In this document: one piece after another, positions 40,002-49,089 of the stretch
Numbering within the stretch: the stretch's first letter is position 1
Layout: each line of letters begins with the position of its first letter
DNA from: an uncultured Pelagibacteraceae bacterium
GTDB lineage: Bacteria; Pseudomonadota; Alphaproteobacteria; Pelagibacterales; Pelagibacteraceae
Direction: 5' to 3'
NCBI GenBank assembly: GCA_902591185.1
Contig: CACIZU010000005.1
Span: forward strand, 1-56,948
DNA: 56,948 nucleotides
Notes under the pieces: model-generated
What the model saw: only the letters and a program-made list of their open reading frames with translations
Database searches by the model: none
What the model was told of the DNA's origin: nothing
Position numbers and translations under genes: made by a program

Positions 40002-41458
40002 TGTCAGAAATAACCAATCAATCATTAACTTCATTAGCTCAAAATATTAAAGATAAAAAATTATCTTCCGAGGAAATAACTAAAGCATTTATTGAACGTT
40101 CAGAAAAATCAAAAGAATTAAACACTTATATTTCAGAAGATTTTTCTAATGCAATTGATAAAGCTAAAAAATTTGATCAAAATCCTAATTTAAATTTAAA
40201 ATTGCCAGGAATACCTATAGCAGTCAAAGATCTTTTTTGTACTCAAAATGTTAGAACTACTGCAGGAAGTAAAATTTTAGAAAACTTTATTCCAACATAC
40301 GAATCTACTGTTACACAAAATATTTGGGATGAAGGAGCAATATTACTTGGTAAATTAAACTGCGATGAATTTGCTATGGGATCATCTAACGAAACAAGTT
40401 TTTACGGAAATGTTCAAAATCCAATTGATAAAGGATTGGTTCCAGGAGGATCATCTGGAGGCTCAGCTGCTGCATTATCAGGCAAACTTACTCCAATTAC
40501 AATTGGTACTGATACAGGAGGGTCTATTAGACAACCGGCTTCATTTACAGGTACAGTAGGTTTAAAACCTACTTATGGTAGTTGTTCTAGATATGGAATT
40601 GTTGCTTTTGCATCTTCATTAGATCAAGCAGGACCTATGGCTCAAAATGTAAAAGATTGTGCTTTACTTCAAGAAGTTATCAGCACTTATGATAAAAAAG
40701 ATTCAACATCCATTGATTTTAAAAGAAACGAATTTAGCAAAGAATTAACTAAAGACATTAAAGGAAAAAAAATAGGTATACCTAAAGAGTATAGAGTAGA
40801 TGGAATGCCTAAAGAAATTGAAGAATTATGGCAAAAAGGAATTCAATATGTAAAAGACTGTGGTGCTGAAATAATTGATATCTCCTTGCCTAATACTAGT
40901 TACGCTTTGCCTACATACTACATAGTAGCTCCAGCGGAAGCATCATCAAATTTAGCAAGATATGATGGTGTAAAGTATGGCTTTAGAGCCAAGGGTGAAA
41001 ATTTAATTGATATGTATGAAAAAACAAGATCTGAAGGTTTTGGAGCTGAAGTTCAAAGAAGAATAATGATTGGTACATATGTTTTGTCTTCAGGATATTA
41101 TGATGCTTATTATTTAAAGGCTCAAAAAGTTAGAAAATTAATTAAAAATGACTTTGATGAGGCCTATAAAAAAGTAGATGCTATTCTTACACCGTCTACA
41201 CCAAGCTCAGCTTTTAAAATAGGAGAGAAAAAAGATGATCCAGTTTCCATGTATTTAAATGACATATTTACAGTTCCTGTAAACTTAGCTGGATTACCAG
41301 CTATATCAATACCGGCCGGTCATGATGCTTCAGGTTATCCTCTTGGACTACAGATCATTGGAAAAGCTTTTAAAGAACAGGAAATATTAAATATAGCTTA
41401 TGCTATGGAAGATAAAATAAATTTTAAAAATAATATTACAGATTGGTGGATTAAATAA
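40001..41458 (+). CDS. gatA: Aspartyl/glutamyl-tRNA amidotransferase subunit A
   Basis: GatA releases ammonia from glutamine for tRNA-dependent amidation. The product is 485 aa, the normal length. The amidase Ser-cisSer-Lys triad is visible: Lys76 in PIAVKDLFC, Ser151 in [13 protein letters not shown] and Ser175 in [14 protein letters not shown]. The C-terminus includes [11 protein letters not shown] and [13 protein letters not shown]. It overlaps gatC and gatB by one base each. Confidence 0.97.
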   Translation: MSEITNQSLTSLAQNIKDKKLSSEEITKAFIERSEKSKELNTYISEDFSNAIDKAKKFDQNPNLNLKLPGIPIAVKDLFCTQNVRTTAGSKILENFIPTYESTVTQNIWDEGAILLGKLNCDEFAMGSSNETSFYGNVQNPIDKGLVPGGSSGGSAAALSGKLTPITIGTDTGGSIRQPASFTGTVGLKPTYGSCSRYGIVAFASSLDQAGPMAQNVKDCALLQEVISTYDKKDSTSIDFKRNEFSKELTKDIKGKKIGIPKEYRVDGMPKEIEELWQKGIQYVKDCGAEIIDISLPNTSYALPTYYIVAPAEASSNLARYDGVKYGFRAKGENLIDMYEKTRSEGFGAEVQRRIMIGTYVLSSGYYDAYYLKAQKVRKLIKNDFDEAYKKVDAILTPSTPSSAFKIGEKKDDPVSMYLNDIFTVPVNLAGLPAISIPAGHDASGYPLGLQIIGKAFKEQEILNIAYAMEDKINFKNNITDWWIK

Positions 41459-42933
41459 TGTCCAAAAATAAATCTGAATATTTAATTGAAAGAACTAATA
41501 ATATTTATGAAGTTGTTATTGGATTAGAAGTTCACGCTCAAGTTACTTCAAATTCAAAATTATTTTCATCTTCTTCAACGAAATTTGGAGCAGAACCTAA
41601 TACACAAGTAAGTTTAGTAGACGCAGCTTTTCCAGGTATGTTGCCTGTAATCAATGAGTTTTGTGTAAAACAAGCAATAAAAACTGGGATAGGTTTAAGG
41701 GCAAAAATAAATAAGAGATCAGTATTTGACAGAAAAAACTACTTTTATGCAGATTTGCCACAAGGCTATCAAATTTCACAATTTAAATATCCTATTGTAG
41801 GTGAAGGTACTGTTATTCTTGATATGCCTGATGGTCAAAAAGAAATTGGTATTGAAAGACTTCATTTAGAACAAGATGCTGGAAAAAGTATTCATGATAT
41901 GGATCCTCAAAATACCCTTGTTGACTTAAATAGATCAGGAGTAGCTCTAATGGAAATTGTTAGCAAACCAGATTTAAGAACTCTTGAAGAAGTAAGTACT
42001 TATATTAAAAAATTAAGATCAATTATGAGATACCTAGGTACTTGTGATGGTAATATGCAAGAAGGTTCTTTAAGAGCAGATGTAAATGTTTCAGTAAGAT
42101 TAAAAGACTCAAAAGAACTTGGAACGCGTTGTGAGATTAAAAATGTAAATTCTATTAAATTTATGCAGATGGCTATTGATTATGAAGCTAATAGACAAGT
42201 TGATTTAATTGAAGATGGTAAAATAATTGATCAAGAAACAAGATTATTTGATATCAGAAAAAATGAAACAAGATCCATGAGATCAAAGGAAGATGCTCAC
42301 GATTATAGATATTTTCCTGATCCTGATTTATTACCATTAGAAGTTAGTGATGAATTTATTAATGAATTGAAATCAACTATTCCTGAATTGCCTGACGATA
42401 AGAAAAAAAGATTTATTGAAGAATTTAAATTATCTGCTTATGAGGCAACTATATTAGTATCAGATATTGAAATATCAAAATATTTTGAAGAAGTAATTTC
42501 AAAGATGGGTAAAAATCAAGACATCAAGTTAGCCGTTAATTGGATAACAGGTGAATTATTTGCTGTTTTAAATAATAAAAACTTAGAAATAGCTGAAAGT
42601 CCAATAAGCGCTGAAAATTTAGCTAAATTAGTAAATTTAATTAAGAACGGAACAATTTCAGGAAAAATTGCTAAAACAATATTTGAATTAATGATAGATG
42701 GAGATCGAGATCCTCAAAAAATAGTTGAAGAAAAAGGTTTAAAACAAGAGAGTGACCCTAAAGCATTAGAAGCTTTAATTGATAAAATTATCAACGATAA
42801 TAGAGAAAAAGCTATTGAATATAAACAAGGGAAAGAAAAGTTATTCGGTTTTTTTGTTGGTCAAGCAATGAAAGCATCAGGCGGTAAAGCAAATCCTCAA
42901 TTAATAAATGAGATATTAAAGAAGAAGCTCTAA
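41458..42933 (+). CDS. gatB: Aspartyl/glutamyl-tRNA amidotransferase subunit B
   Basis: GatB binds the misacylated tRNA and activates it with ATP. The product is 491 aa, normal. Landmarks are [20 protein letters not shown], the [20 protein letters not shown] segment, the acidic [12 protein letters not shown] and [17 protein letters not shown] motifs, and the C-terminal YqeY-like tail domain ending [20 protein letters not shown]. It is followed after four bases by a methyltransferase gene. Confidence 0.97.
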   Translation: MSKNKSEYLIERTNNIYEVVIGLEVHAQVTSNSKLFSSSSTKFGAEPNTQVSLVDAAFPGMLPVINEFCVKQAIKTGIGLRAKINKRSVFDRKNYFYADLPQGYQISQFKYPIVGEGTVILDMPDGQKEIGIERLHLEQDAGKSIHDMDPQNTLVDLNRSGVALMEIVSKPDLRTLEEVSTYIKKLRSIMRYLGTCDGNMQEGSLRADVNVSVRLKDSKELGTRCEIKNVNSIKFMQMAIDYEANRQVDLIEDGKIIDQETRLFDIRKNETRSMRSKEDAHDYRYFPDPDLLPLEVSDEFINELKSTIPELPDDKKKRFIEEFKLSAYEATILVSDIEISKYFEEVISKMGKNQDIKLAVNWITGELFAVLNNKNLEIAESPISAENLAKLVNLIKNGTISGKIAKTIFELMIDGDRDPQKIVEEKGLKQESDPKALEALIDKIINDNREKAIEYKQGKEKLFGFFVGQAMKASGGKANPQLINEILKKKL

Positions 42934-42937
42934 TTTA

Positions 42938-43588
42938 ATGGGTAAAAGTTTAGAAATTACTGAAAAACTTCAAAAATATATAGATAATTTTAGCTTAAAG
43001 TTAAATCCAATTCAGCAAGAGATAATCGAATATAACAATACATTGGGTGAAATTAAGAGAATGCAATTATCTATCTCTCAGTGTCATTTTTTACATTTAA
43101 TTATTAAGACTTCTAATATTAAAAATGTTCTTGAGATTGGAACTTTTACTGGATTAAGTGCTCTTTCAATTGCACTAGCATTACCGAAAGATGGAAAATT
43201 AATAGCATTAGATAAAGATGAAGATACTAATAAAGTGGCCTTAAATTTTTTTAAAAAAGCTAATCAAGATCATAAAATTAAAACATTAATAAAACCCGCA
43301 CTTCAAAGTTTAGAAGAAATACAAAACAATAAATTTGATATGGTTTTTATTGATGCAGATAAAATGAATTATAAAGAATATTACGAAAAATCAATAAAGC
43401 TTATGAATAAAGGTGGGTTAATTATTGTTGACAATGTTTTGTGGCATGGAGAAGTTGCTGACGAGTTAAATGTAGATAAATATACTATTAATATTAGAGA
43501 ATTTAATACTCATGTTGCTAATGATAGCAGAGTAGAGCAAATTATTGTTCCTTTAGGTGATGGAATGACCGTTTGTAGAATTTTATAA
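42938..43588 (+). CDS. SAM-dependent O-methyltransferase (family 3, catechol/caffeoyl-CoA type)
   Basis: The 216-aa protein has the SAM-binding motif VLEIGTFTGLSALSIALALP (about 67-86), LIALDKDEDTNKVALNFFKK, the acidic metal-binding FDMVFIDADKMNYKEYYEKS and LIIVDNVLWHGEVAD. This is the bacterial O-methyltransferase family 3 fold, related to caffeoyl-CoA methyltransferase and to TrmR-type tRNA methyltransferases. Lying between gatB and trhO, two tRNA-related loci, a tRNA substrate such as carboxymethoxyuridine is possible, since TrhO makes 5-hydroxyuridine; this is inference. Stop and next start overlap by one base. Confidence 0.85.
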   Translation: MGKSLEITEKLQKYIDNFSLKLNPIQQEIIEYNNTLGEIKRMQLSISQCHFLHLIIKTSNIKNVLEIGTFTGLSALSIALALPKDGKLIALDKDEDTNKVALNFFKKANQDHKIKTLIKPALQSLEEIQNNKFDMVFIDADKMNYKEYYEKSIKLMNKGGLIIVDNVLWHGEVADELNVDKYTINIREFNTHVANDSRVEQIIVPLGDGMTVCRIL

Positions 43589-44496
43589 TGTTCGAAGTTT
43601 TAGGGTTTTATAAATTTATCAAAATTAAATCTTTAAAGAAAAATAAAGATTTTATGCAAAATTTTCTAATAAAAAACAATATAAGAGGAACTATCATTCT
43701 AGCAAAAGAAGGAATGAATGGAACTATTTCTGGTCAACTTAAAGATATTAGAAAAACAATAAATAAGATGAAATTTCTATTTTCATTTAAGAATTTTGAT
43801 AATAGCAATAATTCCAAGTCTAAATTTCAACCATTTCATAGAGCTAAAGTAAAAATTAAAAAGGAAGTAGTTCCAATGAATTTAACTTTAAATATTAAAG
43901 ATAGAGAAATGAAAACTCATTTAGATCCTAAAGAGTGGAATGAGTTAATAAAAAAAAAAGATACATATATAATAGATACTCGAAAACCATTTGAGTATGA
44001 CGTTGGTACTTTTAAAAAATCAGTTAACCCAGATGTTAATAATTTTAGAGATTTTCCAAAATATTTAAATAAATTAAAAAAAAATAAGCCAGTAGCCATG
44101 TTTTGTACTGGTGGCATTAGATGTGAAAAGACTTCGGTTTATTTAAAAAAAAAAGGATTTAAAAATATCTATCAACTAAATGGAGGTATTTTAAATTATT
44201 TAAAAAAAACAAAAGAGAAAGATAGCTTGTGGAAAGGGGAATGCTTTGTTTTTGATAACAGAATCAGTCTTAAACACGGCTTAAAAGTTGGAAGTTTCTT
44301 TATGTGTAGTGGGTGTAGAAAGCCAATTTCTATAAAAGATAAAAAGTCTAAAAAATATGAGGAGGGTGTTTCTTGTCCAAATTGTCACGATAAATTAACT
44401 GATGCACAAAAGACTAGATTTAGAATGAGACAGAAACAAATAAATCTTGCTAAAAAGAGTGGATCAAAGCATATATTCCAAAAAGAATTTAAATAG
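43588..44496 (+). CDS. trhO: tRNA uridine(34) hydroxylase (rhodanese-family, YceA/TrhO)
   Basis: TrhO introduces oxygen to form 5-hydroxyuridine at tRNA position 34. The product is 302 aa. The N-terminal domain has TIILAKEGMNGTISG, the rhodanese domain has YIIDTRKPFEYDVGTFK and the active loop MFCTGGIRCEKTSVYLKKKG with Cys173 and Cys179, and a C-terminal CXXC pair follows (CSGCRKPIS, CPNCHDKL). Start overlaps the methyltransferase stop (TAATG). The pairing with a TrmR-like methyltransferase would fit successive wobble uridine modification. Confidence 0.92.
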   Translation: MFEVLGFYKFIKIKSLKKNKDFMQNFLIKNNIRGTIILAKEGMNGTISGQLKDIRKTINKMKFLFSFKNFDNSNNSKSKFQPFHRAKVKIKKEVVPMNLTLNIKDREMKTHLDPKEWNELIKKKDTYIIDTRKPFEYDVGTFKKSVNPDVNNFRDFPKYLNKLKKNKPVAMFCTGGIRCEKTSVYLKKKGFKNIYQLNGGILNYLKKTKEKDSLWKGECFVFDNRISLKHGLKVGSFFMCSGCRKPISIKDKKSKKYEEGVSCPNCHDKLTDAQKTRFRMRQKQINLAKKSGSKHIFQKEFK

Positions 44497-44504
44497 AAAA
44501 TATA

Positions 44505-45875
44505 TTGTCTAAACAAATAAATTTAACAAAAGATCCTATTTGGGATCTATTAAGAAAAGTAACAATTCCTGCAAGTGTAGGCTCGTTATTTCAAACTTTT
44601 TATAATTTAGTTGATACTTGGTTTGCAGGTAGAATTTCAGCTGAAGCTATAGGAGCATTAGCCAAATCATTTCCGATATATTTTGTAATCATAGCTGTTG
44701 GTGTCGGTATTGGTGCCGCAACAAACGCATGTATTGGTAATTTATTAGGTGAGAAAAAAATTAATAAGGCCTCACTATTTATTGCACAGTCAGTAGTTTT
44801 TGCAATTTTAACATCAATCATAGTCACACTATTTGGTTTAAATGTTTCTAATTTTCTTTTAGGAGTAATGGGATCTGATGCTACTAGTATAGTTTTAACA
44901 AGAGAATATTTGGATATCATTTTTTACGGTACTTTTATCGTAATGATACAAATTTCTTTAAACGGCGCCTTAAACGCACAAGGTGATACAAAAAGTTATA
45001 GAAACGTATTAATTTTTAGCTTTTTCTTAAATATATTTTTAAATCCATTATTTATTTGGGGCTATGGATTTGTCCCAGCTTTCGGTATTGGTGGCTTAGC
45101 TATTGCAACTGTAATTTCTCAATCTATAGGTACATTTTATTTAGCTTATAAAATTAACTCATGTAAATTACGAAAATACTTATACATACAGTGTTTTATT
45201 CCTAAATTAGATATGTTGAGAGAATTATTTTCTCAAGCACTTCCAATAATGTTTAGCATGCTGTTCATAGGAGTTGGTATATTTAATATTTTATATTTTA
45301 TTGGACAATTTGGAGATTTAGCAACAGCAGGTTATGGAGCTGCTTTAAGAGTTGAGCAAGTTTTCTTATTACCAGTAATTGGTTTAAATACCGCCGTACT
45401 TTCAATAGGTGGTCAGAATTTTGGTGCTAAGAAATTTAATCGTATAAGAGAATTGTATACGAAGGCTCTTTTATTTGGTTCTTCTTTTATGATTGGAGCA
45501 GGAATAATATTATTTTTTGGTGCAGAGTTTTTTGTATCTCAATTTACAGATAATACAGAAGCAATAGTTCATGGAGCTATCTATTTGAAGGTTGCCGCTA
45601 TGATTGGTCCTATTTATCCAGTATTCTTTATTACAACAGCAGTATTTCAAGCTCTTAAAAAACCAATTTATAGTCTATATTTAAGCATTCTCCGTTTAAC
45701 AGCATTTCCATTTTTGTCTCTATGGTACGTGATTAATATTAGAGATGGAGATTATACTGATATTTTTTATACTATAATGGCAACTAATTGGGTTATGGGT
45801 ATTGCTCTAATTGTCTTCATTGGATATTTTTTAAACAATGTATTTAAACAAAAAAAAAGCCATTTTAGTTATTAG
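44505..45875 (+). CDS. MATE-family multidrug/sodium efflux protein (TTG start)
   Basis: The 456-aa protein has about 12 membrane helices and two MATE repeats. It opens DPIWDLLRKVTIPASVGSLF then NLVDTWFAGRISAEAIGAL, and contains NGALNAQGDTKSYRNVLI and QNFGAKKFNRIRELY. The only reasonable start is TTG at 44505; no ATG or GTG precedes the conserved region. The substrate cannot be told. Its 3' end overlaps the next gene by 38 bases in another frame. Confidence 0.9.
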   Translation: MSKQINLTKDPIWDLLRKVTIPASVGSLFQTFYNLVDTWFAGRISAEAIGALAKSFPIYFVIIAVGVGIGAATNACIGNLLGEKKINKASLFIAQSVVFAILTSIIVTLFGLNVSNFLLGVMGSDATSIVLTREYLDIIFYGTFIVMIQISLNGALNAQGDTKSYRNVLIFSFFLNIFLNPLFIWGYGFVPAFGIGGLAIATVISQSIGTFYLAYKINSCKLRKYLYIQCFIPKLDMLRELFSQALPIMFSMLFIGVGIFNILYFIGQFGDLATAGYGAALRVEQVFLLPVIGLNTAVLSIGGQNFGAKKFNRIRELYTKALLFGSSFMIGAGIILFFGAEFFVSQFTDNTEAIVHGAIYLKVAAMIGPIYPVFFITTAVFQALKKPIYSLYLSILRLTAFPFLSLWYVINIRDGDYTDIFYTIMATNWVMGIALIVFIGYFLNNVFKQKKSHFSY

Positions 45876-46317
45876 TATTTCTGTACTAGTTTTTTTTTTC
45901 ACTTACACCGATATTAAGTCTCAAGAAATTAAGGTAACAGATGGTGATACTATAAAAATAAATGGTGAGAAAATTAGATTTAGTGGAATTGATACTCCTG
46001 AATTAAAACAAACTTGTATAAAAAATGGAATTGAAAACTCATGTGGTATTAAAGCAAAAAAAATACTTACTGAAAAAATAGGTAACAACAAGGTAAATTG
46101 TATAAGTGAAGGTAAGGACCAATACAAAAGAACCCTGGCAGAATGTTTTGTTAATAATGAGAGTCTATCTAGGTACCTAGTTCAAAGTGGCTATGCTTTT
46201 GCTTATAGAAAATATTCTAAAAAATTTATTAAAGATGAAGATCAGGCAAGAATGAAAAAAATTGGTATGTGGTCAATGAAATTTGAATATCCATGGGATT
46301 ATAGAAGAAAGAATTAG
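45838..46317 (+). CDS. Secreted staphylococcal-nuclease-like thermonuclease
   Basis: The 159-aa product has an N-terminal signal or anchor helix (about 8-25) and an SNase domain. Active residues match the family: Arg and Asp in IRFSGIDTPEL with the following Glu, and the Arg in QYKRTLAEC. IKVTDGDTIKINGEKIRF opens the domain. Cysteines in KQTC, NSCG, NCIS and AECF could form disulfides in the periplasm. It starts inside the MATE gene (38-base overlap), so translation may be coupled. A role in nucleic acid scavenging is inference. Confidence 0.9.
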   Translation: MYLNKKKAILVISISVLVFFFTYTDIKSQEIKVTDGDTIKINGEKIRFSGIDTPELKQTCIKNGIENSCGIKAKKILTEKIGNNKVNCISEGKDQYKRTLAECFVNNESLSRYLVQSGYAFAYRKYSKKFIKDEDQARMKKIGMWSMKFEYPWDYRRKN

Positions 46318-46320
46318 AGT

Positions 46321-46349
46321 TTGATTGAATTTTCTATATGAATTATACA
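46321..46349 (+). promoter_or_regulatory. Candidate promoter of the alcohol dehydrogenase-amidotransferase pair
   Basis: TTGATT (46321-46326) and TATACA (46344-46349) are separated by 17 bases in the 44-base gap after the nuclease gene. The predicted start of transcription (about 46356) lies only some six bases before the ATG at 46362, so the message would be nearly leaderless. This is one of the best matches in the window but rests on motif reading alone. Confidence 0.55.
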
Positions 46350-46361
46350 TTTTAGAACATT

Positions 46362-47528
46362 ATGCAAAAATACAACTGGAACTATCCAACAACTATGTGG
46401 GTTGGAGAAAATAGAATTAATGATATCTCTGAAGCTTGTAAAAATTTAGGTATTACAAAACCATTATTAGTAACTGATAAAGGTTTGGCTGAAACCGATA
46501 TAGTAAAAAATACTCTAAAAATATTAGATAAAAATAATATATCAGTTCAATTATATTCAAACGTCATTGGAAATCCAACAGGAACAAATGTTAATGAAGG
46601 AGTTGAATGCTTTAAACAATATAATTGTAACGGTGTAATAGCTTTTGGTGGTGGAAGTGGATTAGATGTTGGTAAAGCAATTGCTTTTATGTCAGCTCAA
46701 ACATTGCCACTCTGGGATTTTGAAGATGTTGGTGATAATTGGACTAAAGCTAATTCTGAAAAAATTGCTCCAATAGTAGCTGTACCAACAACAGCTGGAA
46801 CAGGTTCTGAGACTGGTCGAGCATCTGTAATTTTAAATGAAGAAACAGGTGTAAAAAATATAATTTTTCATCCTAAATTTTTACCTTCAATAGTTATATT
46901 AGATCCAGTATTAACACTTAGTCTGCCCTCTAAAATCACAGCTGCAACAGGTATGGATGCTTTAGCACATAATTTAGAAGCATATTGTGCACCAGGATAT
47001 CATCCAATGGCTGACGGAATCGCGTTAGAGGGTATGAGATTGATTAGTATATGGTTATTGGAAGCTGTTAACAATGGATCTAATATTGAAGCACGACAAA
47101 ATATGTTAACGGCGGCTAGTATGGGATCAACGGCTTTTCAAAAAGGATTAGGTGCAATTCATTCGTTAAGCCATCCTGTTAATGCTCTAAATAATATTCA
47201 TCATGGTTTATCTAATGCCATATTCATGCCTTATGTATTAACTTTTAACAAAGATGTAATTGAGGATAAAATAATTAAAATTTGTGACTATTTAAAACTT
47301 AAAGATCGATCTTTTGATGGTTTTGTTAACTGGATTTTAGATTTAAGAAAAAAATTAAATATGCCACATAAGTTGTCAGAAGTGATTGATGAAAAAGATT
47401 TTGATCTTGATAGATTGTCAAAAATGGCTTTAGCCGATCCTTCAACTGGCGGCAACCCAAAAAAACTAACAGAAACTGATATGAAAACAATGTATCAACA
47501 TAGTATGTCTGGTAAATTGTTTAAATGA
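46362..47528 (+). CDS. Iron-containing (type III) alcohol dehydrogenase
   Basis: NAD(P)-dependent group III alcohol dehydrogenase, 388 aa. The nucleotide motif is FGGGSGLDVGKAIAF (95-109), then PTTAGTGSETGRASV. The metal ligands fit the family spacing: Asp199, His203, His267 and His281 (in GMDALAHNLEAY and HSLSHPVNALNNIHHG). From memory, an enzyme of this family has been proposed to oxidise methanol in SAR11; the substrate cannot be told here. The stop overlaps the next ATG by four bases, so it is coupled to the amidotransferase gene. Confidence 0.93.
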   Translation: MQKYNWNYPTTMWVGENRINDISEACKNLGITKPLLVTDKGLAETDIVKNTLKILDKNNISVQLYSNVIGNPTGTNVNEGVECFKQYNCNGVIAFGGGSGLDVGKAIAFMSAQTLPLWDFEDVGDNWTKANSEKIAPIVAVPTTAGTGSETGRASVILNEETGVKNIIFHPKFLPSIVILDPVLTLSLPSKITAATGMDALAHNLEAYCAPGYHPMADGIALEGMRLISIWLLEAVNNGSNIEARQNMLTAASMGSTAFQKGLGAIHSLSHPVNALNNIHHGLSNAIFMPYVLTFNKDVIEDKIIKICDYLKLKDRSFDGFVNWILDLRKKLNMPHKLSEVIDEKDFDLDRLSKMALADPSTGGNPKKLTETDMKTMYQHSMSGKLFK

Positions 47529-48313
47529 GTACCTTAAATATTTTAATTGTTGAAGGAAATATTAGAAAAGATTCAGAGTTTTTTATTAAAGCAGCTGGAG
47601 CTTCTGCTTCAGATAACTTAAAAAATTTAATTTTAAAAATACAGCCATCATCAAATATTGAAATAGTAAATCCAGGTCATGAAGATGAGACCACTCATGC
47701 TTTAAAAAATATAAACAACTATAATGGTATTGTTTTCACGGGAGGAGCAATGAGAATAAATGATATGACTGATGAAATTAAGAAGCATATTACTTTTGCT
47801 TCAAATTGTTTTTCACAAAATAAAAAGATTTTAGCAATTTGTTGGGGATTACAAGTTTGTTCCACAGCAGCTGGAGGAAAAGTTAACCCTGGAAAAAATG
47901 GTGCTAATATTGGTATTGCTTCAAATATTACAATTAATACTGATGGTGTAGATCATTTTATATATAAAGATAAAAAAAATAATTTTACCACACCTGCTTT
48001 TAATTTTGACGAAGTAAGTGATTTACCAAAAAATTCTATTCTTTTATCAAGTAGTAAAATTAACAAAGTTATGGGTGTTAGCTTTAGGGCAAATAATTCT
48101 GAAATCATTGGTCTTCAATATCATCCAGACTATGAATATTGGCAAATGATAAACCTTATTGCTGGTCGAAAAGAAAGATTATTTAAAAATAAAAATTTTA
48201 TTAATGAAGAAGATTATGAAAATCATATTTCTTACATAGAATCTAAAAGTGAATTGTTAAATTTTAACGATCGTACTTGTGAAGTTAGAAATTGGCTCAA
48301 TTATATAAAGTAA
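47525..48313 (+). CDS. Class I glutamine amidotransferase domain protein, substrate unknown
   Basis: The 262-aa protein is a free-standing GATase1 of the GMP-synthase-like group. The nucleophile elbow is LAICWGLQVC (Cys106), the oxyanion region is VFTGGAMRIND, and the catalytic His200 lies in LQYHPDYEYW; the usual HPE is HPD here, with Asp202 in the third triad position. A C-terminal tail of about 50 residues ends RTCEVRNWLNYIK. It overlaps the alcohol dehydrogenase by four bases and converges on the permease gene. The physiological substrate is unknown. Confidence 0.85.
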   Translation: MSTLNILIVEGNIRKDSEFFIKAAGASASDNLKNLILKIQPSSNIEIVNPGHEDETTHALKNINNYNGIVFTGGAMRINDMTDEIKKHITFASNCFSQNKKILAICWGLQVCSTAAGGKVNPGKNGANIGIASNITINTDGVDHFIYKDKKNNFTTPAFNFDEVSDLPKNSILLSSSKINKVMGVSFRANNSEIIGLQYHPDYEYWQMINLIAGRKERLFKNKNFINEEDYENHISYIESKSELLNFNDRTCEVRNWLNYIK

Positions 48314-48317
48314 AAAT

Positions 48318-49049
48318 TTATTTTTCTTTTAATCTTTTTTCTAGTTTTCTTACAAAATAAGAAACAATTAAAATTAAAACTAGATATTCTAAAATTAAAA
48401 ATGTATAAATTTCTAAAGGTCTATAGGTTGTAACAACCAATTCATTTGCTTTTCTTGTTAGATCACCAATTCCAATTATTGATACTAATGAAGACATTTT
48501 TAAAACATATACAAATTGATTCCCTAATGCTGGAAGAATATTTTTTATTGCTTGAGGCATAATTACCAATCTTAATCTTTTAAAAAAATTTAAACCTAGC
48601 GAACTACCCGCCTCCCATTGTGCTTTTTTAATAGAATTTATACCTGCTCTGAAAATTTCTGCCTGAAAAGCACTTTCACTTATTGATAAAGCTATTATTC
48701 CTGAGGTAAAAGCACTAAAGCTTAATCCAGTCATAATAGGTAAACCATAATAAACCCAAAGAATTAATACTAATAAAGGTATAGCTCTAACAATTTCAAC
48801 ATAACCAATATTAAAATAAGTTAAAAATTTATTATTTGATAGAGATGGTACAGCTACAATCACTCCAATAATCATTGAAATAAATATTGATATAACTGAT
48901 ATATAAATTGTTGTTGTTAAACCACTTAATAAAAATTTTACATTAGTTAATCCATTAACATTATTTGGCGAGAGGATATACCATCCTAATTCTTGACCTG
49001 AACAAGCAGTCAAGAATAGAAACAGAAGTAAAAGAAATAAATTTCTCAC
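48318..49049 (-). CDS. Amino-acid-type ABC transporter permease
   Basis: Inner-membrane permease of the polar amino acid (HisM/GlnP) family, 243 aa. The EAA loop QWEAGSSLGLNFFKRLRLVI and MPQAIKNILPALGNQFVYVL are typical, as are VEIVRAIPLLVLILWVYYGL. Unusually the N-terminus (LLLLFLFLTACSGQELGW) resembles a lipoprotein signal with lipobox L13-T14-A15-Cys16. It follows the solute-binding protein gene by 40 bases on the same strand. No ATPase gene is found in the window, so it must be shared or lie elsewhere. Confidence 0.88.
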   Translation of the reverse strand: MRNLFLLLLFLFLTACSGQELGWYILSPNNVNGLTNVKFLLSGLTTTIYISVISIFISMIIGVIVAVPSLSNNKFLTYFNIGYVEIVRAIPLLVLILWVYYGLPIMTGLSFSAFTSGIIALSISESAFQAEIFRAGINSIKKAQWEAGSSLGLNFFKRLRLVIMPQAIKNILPALGNQFVYVLKMSSLVSIIGIGDLTRKANELVVTTYRPLEIYTFLILEYLVLILIVSYFVRKLEKRLKEK

Positions 49050-49089
49050 TTCTAAATATATAAAGATTTAATATTAAATATCTAATTTA

